Origin: Mycolicibacterium austroafricanum
GTDB taxonomy: Bacteria; Actinomycetota; Actinomycetes; Mycobacteriales; Mycobacteriaceae
Direction of reading: 5' to 3'
Length of the DNA stretch: 64,000 nucleotides
Assembly (NCBI RefSeq): GCF_000612725.1
Contig: NZ_HG964451.1
Span: 465,634 to 529,633, forward strand
Shown in pieces: positions 12,362-24,157 of the stretch. Made by a program: the position numbers and the translations under genes. A model generated the notes under the pieces. It saw nothing but the letters and a program-made list of their open reading frames with translations, ran no database searches and was not told where the DNA came from. Each line of letters begins with the position of its first letter. Within the stretch, counting starts at the first letter, position 1.

Positions 12362-14956
12362 ATGACGGCCGTAGGGTCGCGGCCCGTCGTCGACCGCGGC
12401 CGTATTGCCGTGGTGGAGCCCGAGGAGGCCCTGCGCCTGCTCGGCACCTCCGCCGAGGGGCTCTCGAGCGCCGAAGCCCGCGCCCGGACGGCGCGCACGG
12501 GCCCCAACGTGGTGCGCACCCACAAGGTCAGCGCGCTCGCGGTGCTTCGCCGACAGCTCTCCAACGCGGTGCTGGGGCTGCTGGCCGTAACCGCGGCGCT
12601 GTCGTTCTTCCTCGGCGACGACACCCAGGCGGTGATCATCGGGGCCATTCTCGCCGTCAGCGTCGGGCTCGGCTTCGTCAACGAATACCGTGCCGAAAGA
12701 GCCTCGGCGGCACTGCATTCGGCGGTACGCCACAGCGCGGTGGTGCGCCGGGACGGACGGTTCGAGCGCGTCGACGTCAGCGGTCTGGTTCCCGGTGACG
12801 TGATCCGACTCGAGATCGGCGAGTTGATCCCCGCCGATGTCCGCCTGATCGAGGTCAACGGGCTGGAATGCGACGAGAGCATCCTGACCGGCGAGTCGAC
12901 GGTGTCGGAGAAGTGCTGCGCGGCCATCCCGGCCGGCAGCTCGCTCGCCGACAACGCCAACCTGGGTTTCATGGGGACGGTGGTCAGTGCCGGCGACGCG
13001 ACCGCGGTGGTGTTCGCCACCGGAGCCGACGCCGAATTCGGCAGGATCGCCGTCGGTCTGGGGGAACGCCAGCCCGAAACCATGTTCCAGACCGGGCTGC
13101 GCCGCTTCTCGTATCTGCTGCTGAGGGTGGCACTGACGCTGACCGTGGTGATCGTGGTGACCAACCTGCTGTTGGGACGTCCGCTCATCGAGTCGGCCCT
13201 GTTCGGACTGGCCATCGCCGTCGGGATCACCCCCCAGCTGCTTCCCGCGATCGTCAGCACCAGCCTGGCGACCGGATCGCGCAGGCTGGCGCGGGCCAAG
13301 GTGCTGGTCAAACGGCTGGTCTGCATCGAGGATCTCGGCGACATCGACATCCTGGTCACCGACAAGACCGGAACCCTGACCGACGGGCGGGTGGACTTCG
13401 TCGACGCCGTCGCCCCGTCGGGTCAGACATCGGACGAGGTGCTGCGTTTCGGGCTGATGGCCACCGACCTCGACCCCGCCGTCGGCGGCGTCAGCGCCAA
13501 CGACCTGGACGCGGCGCTGTGGAGGGGGCGCGCGCCCACGGCGGGCGTGAACCGGGCGGCGTACCTGCCGTTCGACCACACCCGGCGGGCCAGCTCGGCG
13601 CTCGTCGACGACGGCGAACACCGGATCCTGGTGGTCAAGGGTGCGCCGGAACAGGTGATCGCGCGGTCCACCGGGGCCGGCGCCGAGGCGCACCGCACCC
13701 TGGCGGCCCTGTTCGCCGGCGGCAGGCGGGTCGTGGCGGTGGCGACCAGACCGGCCGACGGCATGGCAACCGTGACCGTCGCCGACGAGGTCGATCTGAC
13801 CCTGCAGGGGTTCCTCGTGTTCGCCGACAACCCGAAGGCGGCCGCGCGTGACTCGCTGACGCGACTGGCCGCCCTCGGGATCGAGGTCAAGGTCGCCACC
13901 GGCGACAATCCGCGGGTCGCCGAAAGAGTCTGCACCGAACTGGGATTGGCGTCGAAGGGCACGTTGACCGGGGCCGAGCTGGACCAGATCGACGACAGCG
14001 CGCTGGAGCAGGCCACCCGGGACCACACGATCTTCGCCCGCATCTCACCGACGCAGAAGGAGCGGATCGTGTCCTCGCTGCGGCGCACCGGCCGCGCGGT
14101 GGGCTTCCTCGGTGACGGCGTCAACGACGCGCTGGCGCTGCATGCCGCCGACGTCGGGATATCCGTCGACACCGCAACCGATGTCGCCAAGGACGCCGCG
14201 GATGTGGTGCTGCTGGAGAAGGATCTCGGTGTGCTCGCCACCGGCGTCGCCGAGGGCAGGCGGATCTTCGCCAACACGGTCAAGTACGTGCTGATGGGGA
14301 CGTCGAGCAACTTCGGCAACATGTTCAGTGCGGCGGCTGCGTCGGCGGTGCTGCCGTTCCTGCCGATGCTGCCCGGGCAGATCCTGTTGAACAACCTGCT
14401 CTACGACACCTCCCAGTTGGCGATTCCGGCCGACCGGGTGGACGACGAGCAGATGCACGCGCCCGCGCACTGGAACATCGCGTTCATCCGGCGGTTCATG
14501 CTGACGTTCGGTCCGGTCAGTTCACTGTTCGACTTCCTGACGTTCGGCCTGATGCTCGGTGTCCTGCACGCCGGCCCTGCCGAGTTCCGCACCGGCTGGT
14601 TCATCGAATCCCTGGCCACCCAGACGTTGATCATCTTCGCCATCCGGACCAGGAAGGTGCCGTTCCTGCGCAGCAGGCCGGCGGCGGCACTGGTGCTGGC
14701 CACCGGGGCCGTGATCGTGACCGGCATCGTGCTCACGGTCTCCCCCGTCGCCGGCCACCTCGGTTTCACCCCGCTGCCCTGGCAGTTCTTCGCGGCGCTG
14801 GTGGCGTTGACGATCGGCTACCTGGTACTGGTCGACGTGACCAAGACGATGTTCTACGCCGAGCCGATGCACCCGGCCGGCCCGCCTCAACGCACCCGCG
14901 GCCATGCCCACCGGGTGCACCGGCGGGCCGCCCGGTTCAGCCACCCCGGGCGATGA
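12362..14956 (+). CDS. MgtA/MgtB-type (P3B) Mg2+-importing P-type ATPase
   Basis: An 864-residue P-type ATPase. Phosphorylation motif DKTGTLT has its aspartate at residue 334. VKGAPEQV, TGDNPRVAERVC and GDGVNDALAL are present. The C-terminal membrane part carries GTSSNFGNMFSAAAAS and LNNLLYDTSQLAIP, characteristic of MgtA-type magnesium importers. The ATG at 12362 has only a weak ribosome site and no good alternative. It follows arcC by 73 bp and could share the operon. A half-match to a DosR box (GGGACT) lies at 12303 only. Substrate by family; role in hypoxia inferred from context. Confidence 0.85.
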   Translation: MTAVGSRPVVDRGRIAVVEPEEALRLLGTSAEGLSSAEARARTARTGPNVVRTHKVSALAVLRRQLSNAVLGLLAVTAALSFFLGDDTQAVIIGAILAVSVGLGFVNEYRAERASAALHSAVRHSAVVRRDGRFERVDVSGLVPGDVIRLEIGELIPADVRLIEVNGLECDESILTGESTVSEKCCAAIPAGSSLADNANLGFMGTVVSAGDATAVVFATGADAEFGRIAVGLGERQPETMFQTGLRRFSYLLLRVALTLTVVIVVTNLLLGRPLIESALFGLAIAVGITPQLLPAIVSTSLATGSRRLARAKVLVKRLVCIEDLGDIDILVTDKTGTLTDGRVDFVDAVAPSGQTSDEVLRFGLMATDLDPAVGGVSANDLDAALWRGRAPTAGVNRAAYLPFDHTRRASSALVDDGEHRILVVKGAPEQVIARSTGAGAEAHRTLAALFAGGRRVVAVATRPADGMATVTVADEVDLTLQGFLVFADNPKAAARDSLTRLAALGIEVKVATGDNPRVAERVCTELGLASKGTLTGAELDQIDDSALEQATRDHTIFARISPTQKERIVSSLRRTGRAVGFLGDGVNDALALHAADVGISVDTATDVAKDAADVVLLEKDLGVLATGVAEGRRIFANTVKYVLMGTSSNFGNMFSAAAASAVLPFLPMLPGQILLNNLLYDTSQLAIPADRVDDEQMHAPAHWNIAFIRRFMLTFGPVSSLFDFLTFGLMLGVLHAGPAEFRTGWFIESLATQTLIIFAIRTRKVPFLRSRPAAALVLATGAVIVTGIVLTVSPVAGHLGFTPLPWQFFAALVALTIGYLVLVDVTKTMFYAEPMHPAGPPQRTRGHAHRVHRRAARFSHPGR

Positions 14957-14966
14957 CCAATGGCCC
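14953..14966. promoter_or_regulatory. Possible DosR box upstream of the usp-usp-P1B ATPase operon
   Basis: ATGACCAATGGCCC matches 9 of 14 DosR core positions. It closely resembles the sites at 20595 and 28127, which share an ANTGGCCC or GGGCCTAA-type half. It is 64 bp before the start at 15031. Confidence 0.45.
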
Positions 14967-15030
14967 TAGGCCCGGAGCGGCGCCGCTCAATACCGTTTGA
15001 ACAGCACCGATTCTGAACGGAGAGCACACG

Positions 15031-15831
15031 ATGGCAACGGCAGGCACCTCCTCGCCCGTGATCGCCGGAATCGACGGGTCGGCCACGGCGCTCGCCGCCG
15101 CACTGTGGGCGGTCGACGAGGCGGCCGGCCGGGGCGCCCCGGTCCACCTGGTCTACACGACCAAGCCGACCGATCGCCACGCCGCCGAGTACGCCGAGGA
15201 CGTGCGCCGCGGCCACGAGTGTCTGCACGAGGCGCGCAGCGCCGTCGAAGCCACCGGCAAGCCGGTGACGGTCGAGACCACGGTGGTGGACGGACCGGCC
15301 GCGCAGGCACTGATCTCGCTCTCGGAGCAGGCTCAGATGGTGTGCGTCGGCTCCGTCGGTATCGGCCGCTACGCCAGGTCGATCCTCGGCTCCACGGCGG
15401 CCGAGGTGGCCGAGCGGGCCCACTGCCCCGTCGCGGTGATCCGTCCTCACCCGCACGCAGGCGAGCACGGATTCCACTGGATCGTCGTCGCGGTCACCGA
15501 ACAACCGCAGAACGCTGAAGTCGTCGAGCATGCGTTGCGGGAAGCCGCACTCCGGCACGTTCCCGTGCTGGCACTCGGCGACGGTCGCACCGAGGATTCG
15601 GCCGATGCACTCGAGCGCCGCCTCCGGTCATGGCGCGAGCGTTACCCCGACGTGCACATCTATCCCATCGCCGGCAGTGCAGACGTCACCCACTTCCTCA
15701 AGAAGCACGACGAACCGGTGATGCTGACGGTGATCGGCAGCGACGAGGCCGGTGAAGTCGCGAAGATCATCGGGCACGGTCACTCCCTGCTCCGACGCGG
15801 CACCTCCTCGGCGCTCGTGGTGCGGTCCTAG
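15031..15831 (+). CDS. Universal stress protein (Rv2028c-like)
   Basis: A 266-residue protein with an N-terminal USP domain (VIAGIDGSATALAAALWAVDEAA) and a diverged second half. The ATP-loop region GSVGIGRYARSILGSTAAEV ends in HCPVAVIRP and keeps a recognisable GxxG...GS(T) pattern. The second half lacks a clear nucleotide loop. It resembles the DosR-regulon protein Rv2028c. GGAGAG precedes the ATG. First gene of a three-gene unit with another USP and a P1B ATPase. Confidence 0.85.
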   Translation: MATAGTSSPVIAGIDGSATALAAALWAVDEAAGRGAPVHLVYTTKPTDRHAAEYAEDVRRGHECLHEARSAVEATGKPVTVETTVVDGPAAQALISLSEQAQMVCVGSVGIGRYARSILGSTAAEVAERAHCPVAVIRPHPHAGEHGFHWIVVAVTEQPQNAEVVEHALREAALRHVPVLALGDGRTEDSADALERRLRSWRERYPDVHIYPIAGSADVTHFLKKHDEPVMLTVIGSDEAGEVAKIIGHGHSLLRRGTSSALVVRS

Positions 15832-15858
15832 CTCGTCCCCCAAGACAAGGAGACACCC

Positions 15859-16739
15859 ATGTCCGAATCGTCAAGCGAGTTCGGGATTCTCGTCGGCGTC
15901 GACGGATCACCGGAGGCACACTCCGCGGTGCGGTGGGCGGTTCAGGAGGCCGCGCTGCGGCACCGTCCGATCACCCTGATGCACGTCGTGGCGCCGGTCG
16001 TGGTCACCTGGCCGATCGAGGCGGTGGTGACGAGCTTCTACGAGTGGCAGGAAGACAACGCCAAGAGCGTGATCGAGCAGTCCCAGGAGACCGTGGCCGC
16101 CGCCACGGCGGGCGCGCCACCACCGGAGGTGCGTGTCGAGGTGCGCCACGGCGGCGCCGTGACCGAGTTCGCCGACGCATCCGCGCACGCCGACCTGATG
16201 GTGGTCGGCAGTCGCGGACTGGGCCCGGTCGGCGGGGCGGTGCTGGGATCGGTCAGCCGGGCCCTGCTGCACCACGCGAAGTGTCCGGTGGTGGTCACCA
16301 GGGAGGGCGTGGTCGGTAAGCCTCACGACACGCTGCCCGTGCTGCTGGGCATCGACGGCTCGCCGGCGTCGGAGAACGCGACGGCGTTCGCCTTCGACGA
16401 GGCGTCGCGCCGCGGGGTCGAACTGGTCGTGCTGCACGCCTGGAGCGATGTCGCCGTGTTCCCGATTCTCGGAATGGACTGGCATCAGTACGAACAACAG
16501 GGACACGAGGTACTCGGCGAGCGTCTGGCCGGATGGCAGGAGCGCTACCCGGACGTCGCGATCCGTCGCCGGATCGTCTGCGACAAGCCGGCGCGCTGGC
16601 TGATCGACGAATCGAGGCAGGCCCAGCTGGTGGTGGTCGGCAGCCGCGGACGCGGCGGGATCTCCAGCATGCTGCTCGGTTCCGTGAGCACCGCGGTCGC
16701 CGAATCGGCGCTCGCACCGGTCGCGGTCGTCCGCGGCTA

Positions 16740-16740
<1 letters not shown>
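15859..16740 (+). CDS. Tandem-domain universal stress protein
   Basis: A 293-residue protein with two complete USP domains. Both have ATP-binding loops (VVGSRGLGPVGGAVLGSVS near residue 117 and VVGSRGRGGISSMLLGSVS near 263), each followed by a CPVVV/APVAVV strand. The length matches M. tuberculosis Rv2623, Rv2005c and Rv1996, DosR-regulon proteins of which Rv2623 binds ATP. AAGGAG precedes the ATG. The stop TAG shares its G with the GTG start of the downstream ATPase. Confidence 0.88.
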
Positions 16741-19063
<2,323 letters not shown>

Positions 19064-19067
<4 letters not shown>

Positions 19068-20536
19068 ACCGTGTCCAGGCACACCTGACGCGCCGCCGCC
19101 ACCGAGTCCGCCAGCGGGCCCGCGGTGTCGATCGGGTGCGCATCCGGCCAGTCCGACTCCCATCTGCTCAACTCTGCCGCCATCGCGGGTGTCGCGTCCG
19201 ACGCCGTCGCACCTCTGCCGGCGATCCGCCGTTCCGCCTCGGCAACCGGTAGCGTGCAACGCAATTCGACGATCGACGAGTAGGTCTGGGCGGCCACCGC
19301 GTGTGCGCGTTGCCGGTGCCCTGCGTCGCGCCACGTCCCATCCACGATCACCGAATGCCCGGCCCCGAGCCAGGCGCGGGCGCGGCTGAGCACCTCGTCG
19401 TAGACCGCCGACACGTTCTCCGGCGTGTACAGGCCGGTGTTCAGTTCCCCCGCACGGCCGTGCACCACCCCGCTGCCGACCAGCTCGCGTCGCACCTCGT
19501 CCGTGGAGATCAACTGTGCGTCAACACATTGCGCCAGCGCGCGGGCAAGGGTGGTCTTGCCGGTGCCCGGCCCGCCGCCGACGACGACCAGTTGCACGCG
19601 GCCGGACCTCAGGTGTGCCAACGCGATCGCGAGATGACGCTGCGCATCGGGTATGGCCTCGGCGTGCCCCTGGTCCACCCGCACACAGTCGACCTTGGCG
19701 CGCACGACGGCGCGGTAAGCGATGCAGAAGTGCCGCAACGAGTGCGCCGCAGGGTCGTCGGCCCGGCGGCAGTACTCGTCGAGGAAGAAATCGGCGAGGT
19801 CGCGGCGGCCGAGGAACTCCAGATCCATGGCCAGGAAGCCGGCGTCGTCGATGCCGTCGACATACCGGAGCCTGTCGTCGAACTCCAGGCAGTCCAGCAG
19901 CATCGGCCCCTCCGCGGTACAGAAGATGTCCTGGCTGAGCAGGTCGCCGTGGCCATCGACAACACGATGGGCGGCGATCCGCGCCTGGTACAACGGTTCC
20001 CGGCCGGCGAGATAGGCGCTCGCCAGCCGCTCGACCTCGGCGATCTGCCCGTCGTCGACCACCGTGCCTGCATGGCGCCGCAGTTCGGTCAGATTCTGTT
20101 GCCACCGGTCCGACAGCACCCGGGCCGTCGCTTCCCGGTCGATGGCGTCCCCGCGCTCGGCGCGGCTGTGGAACCGGGCCAGCAGGTCGGCGATCGCCGT
20201 GAGCCAGGTCTCGACCGGGGCGCCGCTGCGGACCAGCTCGGCGAGCCGCTCGGTGTCGGGATACCTGCGCATCACGATGACCGGTTCCGCGTCCCCGGAG
20301 GGTGGCTGAAAGTGGCCCACCCCGAGATAGCTCGAGGACGCCAACCGCCTGTTGAGCTCGATCTCCCGACGGCACGCGGTTTCGCGCTTCTGCGCGGTGC
20401 TGAAGTCGAGGAAGTCCGTGACCACCGGTTTCTTGATCTTGAACGCCCGGTCGCCGACCAGTGCCACCAGCCCGGTGTGTGTTTCGTGAACCTCGGCACC
20501 GAGGTTGCCCGTGGTCAGCCAGGATCCGCCACTCAT
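19064..20536 (-). CDS. Rv2004c-like two-domain kinase (APH-like plus P-loop)
   Basis: A 490-residue protein. The N-terminal two-thirds resemble aminoglycoside phosphotransferase/protein-kinase-like enzymes (DGHGDLLSQDIF, LLDCLEFDDRLRYVD). The C-terminal part has a Walker A motif GGGPGTGKTTLARALA, then IDGTW-type residues (VIVDGTWRDAGHRQRAH), as in zeta-toxin/gluconate-kinase-like P-loop kinases. It matches M. tuberculosis Rv2004c in length and layout, a DosR-regulon protein of unknown substrate. The ATG at 20536 is chosen because conserved sequence begins just after it. Its end overlaps the P1B ATPase stop by 4 bp. A DosR-like box lies about 60 bp upstream. Confidence 0.85.
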
Positions 20537-20594
20537 ACCCGCGACTCTCGTCCACCGCGTCGCCGGCCGACAGGGTCTCCCGGATTTTTCGTTG

Positions 20595-20608
20595 AGGACC
20601 ATTGGCCC
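20595..20608. promoter_or_regulatory. DosR-like box between Rv2004c-like gene and acg-like gene
   Basis: AGGACCATTGGCCC matches 10 of 14 DosR core positions. It lies in the 127-bp divergent spacer, 59 bp from the leftward start (20536) and 56 bp from the rightward start (20664), so it is well placed for both. Confidence 0.55.
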
Positions 20609-20663
20609 TGGCCTGCCGTGCACGGTCACGGCATCGTGGAGACACCGAATCGAGGTGTGAGAT

Positions 20664-21647
20664 ATGCGTGACGTGGCCGTGGACATCGAGGTCATCACCG
20701 AAGCCCTGGCGCTGGCCTGCCGCGCGCCGTCCCTGTTCAACAGCCAGCCCTGGCGGTGGGTCAGCGAGGGCGCGGTCGTCTCCCTGTTCCTCGACGACGC
20801 CCGGGCGCCCCGGTACACCGACACCACCGGCCGGGAACTCGTGATCAGTTGCGGGATTGTGCTCGACCATTTCCGGGTGGCGATGGCGGCGGCCGGCTGG
20901 AAGTGCAACGTCGACCGGTTCCCCAACCCCAACAACCGGGACCACCTGGCGTCAATCGACTTCAGCGCCATGGATTTCGTCACCGACGCCCATCGCCAGC
21001 GCGCGGAGGCCATCGCGCGGCGGCGCACGGACCGGCTGCCGTTCGCGGCACCGCCGGACTGGGAGTCCTTCATCGCGCAGCTTTCCAGCGGGACCGCTCA
21101 GGGCTCGGTGTCACTGCACACCATCGCCGACGGCTCACGGCCCGAGCTCGTCAAGGCTTCGGAGCTGACAAGATCCGCTCGCCGCTACGACTCGAAGTAT
21201 CACGCCGAACTCATCGGCTGGACAGCGGATGTCGCGGTCGGCGAAGGGATACCGACAGGCACCCTGCTCTCCGAGGCGGAGAGCGACCGCGTGGACATCG
21301 GCCGGGACTTCCCCGCGGCCGGCCACCGCGACCGCCGCGGCGAGATCGCGCAGGACCACGCCAAGGTGGTGGTGCTGTCGACCGTGGACGAGACCCGCGA
21401 CGGCTTCGTGCGGTGCGGCGAGATGCTGTCGTCGCTGTTGCTCGACGCCACCATGGCCGGCCTTGCGACGTGCGTTCTGTCGCACCTCACGGAGGTGCCC
21501 GAGAGCCGCAGGATCGTCGAGTCGCTGACGGGGTCGCAGGCCGTACCCCAGGTGGTGGTGAGGGTGGGGTCGGCGCCTTCAGGCGACGCCATCGGATCGC
21601 CGACTCCGCGCCGTCCCGTCGCGGACGTGCTGGAGATCAGAGGCTGA
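20664..21647 (+). CDS. acg: Acg-family nitroreductase-like flavoprotein
   Basis: A 327-residue nitroreductase-fold protein of the Acg/Rv2032, Rv3131, Rv3127 type. The N-terminal FMN-contact region APSLFNSQPWRW and RRTDRLPF are characteristic. The mid-region contains the Acg-family lid insertion and the C-terminal DATMAGLATCVLSHLTEV. M. tuberculosis Acg binds FMN tightly but lacks ordinary nitroreductase activity and may sequester flavin. GAGGTGTGAG precedes the ATG. The gene is 4 bp from the next USP gene and probably co-transcribed with it. Confidence 0.85.
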   Translation: MRDVAVDIEVITEALALACRAPSLFNSQPWRWVSEGAVVSLFLDDARAPRYTDTTGRELVISCGIVLDHFRVAMAAAGWKCNVDRFPNPNNRDHLASIDFSAMDFVTDAHRQRAEAIARRRTDRLPFAAPPDWESFIAQLSSGTAQGSVSLHTIADGSRPELVKASELTRSARRYDSKYHAELIGWTADVAVGEGIPTGTLLSEAESDRVDIGRDFPAAGHRDRRGEIAQDHAKVVVLSTVDETRDGFVRCGEMLSSLLLDATMAGLATCVLSHLTEVPESRRIVESLTGSQAVPQVVVRVGSAPSGDAIGSPTPRRPVADVLEIRG

Positions 21648-21651
21648 GCCC

Positions 21652-22494
21652 GTGCAGACGTCGCCGGCGGTGGTGGTGGGGATCGACGGGTCCCGCTTCG
21701 CGACTGCCGCCGCCATCTGGGCGATCGACGAGGCAGCCAGCCGCGACATCCCGTTGCGGCTCGTCCACGCCGTGACACCGACGGACGGCGCTCACCTCGA
21801 CGCCGACGACCTGGCCCGCGCCGGACGCGTGGTGCAGTCGGCGGTGGCCGCGGTCGAGGCGAACGGCAAGCCCGTCAAAGTCGAAACCCAGATCACGCCA
21901 GGCAGGGCCGCGCACGTGTTGCGGTCGCAGTCGCGCGACGCGTCCATGCTGTGCGTGGGTTCGTCAGGGCTCACCCACGGCGGGAGCGGCCCGGTGGACC
22001 GCACCGCTGCGGCGGTGGCGTTGACGGCGAGTTGTCCGGTGGCGATCATCCATTCAGCAGGCACGAACTCGAAACCCGGCTGGGTGGTGGTCGAGGTGAA
22101 CGACTCGCCGGCCGGCGAACTCGTGCTGCGGACAGGGGTCGAGGAGGCACTGCTGCGCGGCGCGGCGCTGCGCGTGGTGGCCACCTGGCCCTCCCGGTAC
22201 CCCGACATCCACGACGACGGTGCCGTGGCCAACAAGAACCGCTCGGTCAAGGCGCAGTGGGAGCGCCGGCTCGCCCCGTGGCGCCTGCGCCACCCGGAGC
22301 TGGAGGTGCACGCCGTCGCCACGCCCGGGAGCATCCTCAATTACCTTGCCCGGCATCGTGATCCGATCGGCCTGGCGATCGTCCCGCACGAACGTGCGGC
22401 GGGTGTCGCCGAGCTGCTCGCGCCGCGCGGTCGCGACCCGTTGCGCGACGGCTGCTTCGACGTGTTGATCTGCGAGCCGGACAACGCCCCCTGA
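21652..22494 (+). CDS. Universal stress protein with degenerate ATP loop (Rv2028c-like)
   Basis: A 280-residue protein. The N-terminal half is a USP domain (VVVGIDGSRFATAAAIWAIDEAASRDIPLRLVHA). The loop (GSSGLTHGGSGPVDRTAAAVAL) has lost the standard GxxG-9x-G(S/T) spacing, so ATP binding is doubtful. The second half is more diverged. It begins with GTG 4 bp after the acg stop. Resembles Rv2028c. Convergent with the next USP gene, 11 bp apart. Confidence 0.82.
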   Translation: MQTSPAVVVGIDGSRFATAAAIWAIDEAASRDIPLRLVHAVTPTDGAHLDADDLARAGRVVQSAVAAVEANGKPVKVETQITPGRAAHVLRSQSRDASMLCVGSSGLTHGGSGPVDRTAAAVALTASCPVAIIHSAGTNSKPGWVVVEVNDSPAGELVLRTGVEEALLRGAALRVVATWPSRYPDIHDDGAVANKNRSVKAQWERRLAPWRLRHPELEVHAVATPGSILNYLARHRDPIGLAIVPHERAAGVAELLAPRGRDPLRDGCFDVLICEPDNAP

Positions 22495-22505
22495 ACACGG
22501 GCCGG

Positions 22506-23246
22506 TCAGGACCGCACGAGCAGCACCGAGCAGTCCGGATAGCCGAGGATGGGATGGCAGCCGGGCACCGTGAGCGCCACAAGGTCCGCGGCGTCCCGGC
22601 GTCCCACCACGGCCAGACCGACTCCGGTGTCCCGCGCGTCATTGCGGTGGTACTGCCGTCCGGTTCCGGCCGCGACGAGTTCGACGTGAACGTCGGGATA
22701 GCGCCGCACCCAGCTGTCGGTGCGTTGGTCGATCTGCCGGACGGTGGCGTGCCGGAGCCGGCCCTCATGCATCGCCAGATGCAGCACGGCGTCGGTGTCG
22801 TCGTCGTCGGACAGCACCACCGACACCACACCGTCGGTCTGCGGAGCGCCGTCCGCCCGGGTCCGGATGATCGCCACCGGGCAACCCGCACCCTCGGCAA
22901 GGACTTTCGCGATGCACCCGATCGGCGGCCCCTGAGCCGGCCGGGACCCGATGCACACCATCGCCGCGCGCGCAGACTCGCGAAGCAGGACCGCGCCGGG
23001 CGCCCCCACTGTCGCGGCCGCCTCGACGCGAAGCGAGGTGCGGATCGCCTTGGCCGCCTTCTCCGCATGGTCGAGAACCACGTCGGATCCGGTCGGGACG
23101 GCGGCGGCCACCGCGTGCACGAGGCGCAGCGACGCGTCCAGGGCGAGCGCCTCGGCGGCGGCCCACCGTACCGCGTTGAGCGCCGCCTGCGAGCCGTCGA
23201 CCCCCACCACGATCGGCCCGTCGCCAAGCCACGGCGGCGTCATCAC
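22506..23246 (-). CDS. Universal stress protein with degenerate ATP loop, coupled to adh
   Basis: A 246-residue USP-like protein starting GPIVVGVDGSQAALNAVRWAAAEA. The nucleotide loop (GSRPAQGPPIGCIAKV) is imperfect. The C-terminal half is diverged but ends in a hydrophobic strand (CSVLLVRS). The GTG start at 23246 overlaps the alcohol dehydrogenase stop by 4 bp; an ATG follows at once. Because the upstream adh gene is split by an insertion sequence, expression of this gene may be reduced by polarity. Confidence 0.8.
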   Translation of the reverse strand: MMTPPWLGDGPIVVGVDGSQAALNAVRWAAAEALALDASLRLVHAVAAAVPTGSDVVLDHAEKAAKAIRTSLRVEAAATVGAPGAVLLRESARAAMVCIGSRPAQGPPIGCIAKVLAEGAGCPVAIIRTRADGAPQTDGVVSVVLSDDDDTDAVLHLAMHEGRLRHATVRQIDQRTDSWVRRYPDVHVELVAAGTGRQYHRNDARDTGVGLAVVGRRDAADLVALTVPGCHPILGYPDCSVLLVRS

Positions 23247-24149
23247 GGGCTCGCCGTCAGCAGGACCTTCAGCGCACCGGAATGGGCGGCATCACCGAAA
23301 ACGTCATAGGCCGTGTCGAATTCGTCCATCGGGAACCGGTGGGTGATCATCGCGGCGGTGTCCAGCTGATGGTTGGCGACCAACCTGATCAACGTGGGTG
23401 TGGAGTGGGTGTCGACCAGGCCGGTGGTGATGGTCAGGTTCTTGATCCAGATCTGCTCGAGGTGCAATGTCGCGGGGGCACCGTGCACGCCGATGTTCGC
23501 GACGTGTCCGCCGGGACGCACCAGTGCGACCGACTCCTCGAAGGTCTCGGGAAGACCGACCGCCTCCATGGCCACGTCGGCGCCGAGGCCACCGGTCAGC
23601 TCGTCGATGACGTCCCGCGCGCTGCGGGTGCTGGAGTTGACGACGGTGTCGGCGCCGAACCTGCGCGCGGCGTCCAGTCGGGCATCGGCGACGTCGATCA
23701 CCACGATATGGCTGGGGCTGTAGAGCTTCGCGGTGAGTACGGCGGCCAGCCCGATCGGTCCGGCACCGACGATCGCCACCACGTCACCCGGAGAGACGGC
23801 ACCGGCGAGGACCCCGACTTCGTACGAGGTCGGGAGGATGTCGGCCAACACGATCATCTGCTCATCGCTGACACCCTCCGGCACCTTGTGGGTGGAGTTG
23901 TCCGCGAACGGCACCCGGACGTACTCGGCCTGGGTTCCGTCGATGAGATGGCCCAGGATCCATCCGCCACCGCCCAGGCACTGCCCGTACTGACCCTGCC
24001 TGCAGTACCGGCAGGCACCGCACGCACTGATGCAGGAGACCAACACCCGGTCACCCACCGACAAGGTCTGCACGGCCGGCCCCACCTCGGTGACGGTGCC
24101 GACCGCCTCGTGACCCAACACCCGACCCGGTTCCACTTCCGGCACATCA

Positions 24150-24157
24150 CCTTTGAG
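24150..24157. repeat. Target-site duplication, left copy
   Basis: CCTTTGAG directly before the left end of the IS, identical to the copy after the right end. Confidence 0.93.

Noticed and set aside
12080..14026. A 648-codon open frame on the minus strand
   Set aside because: It is antisense to the MgtA-type ATPase, whose catalytic motifs are unambiguous on the plus strand.
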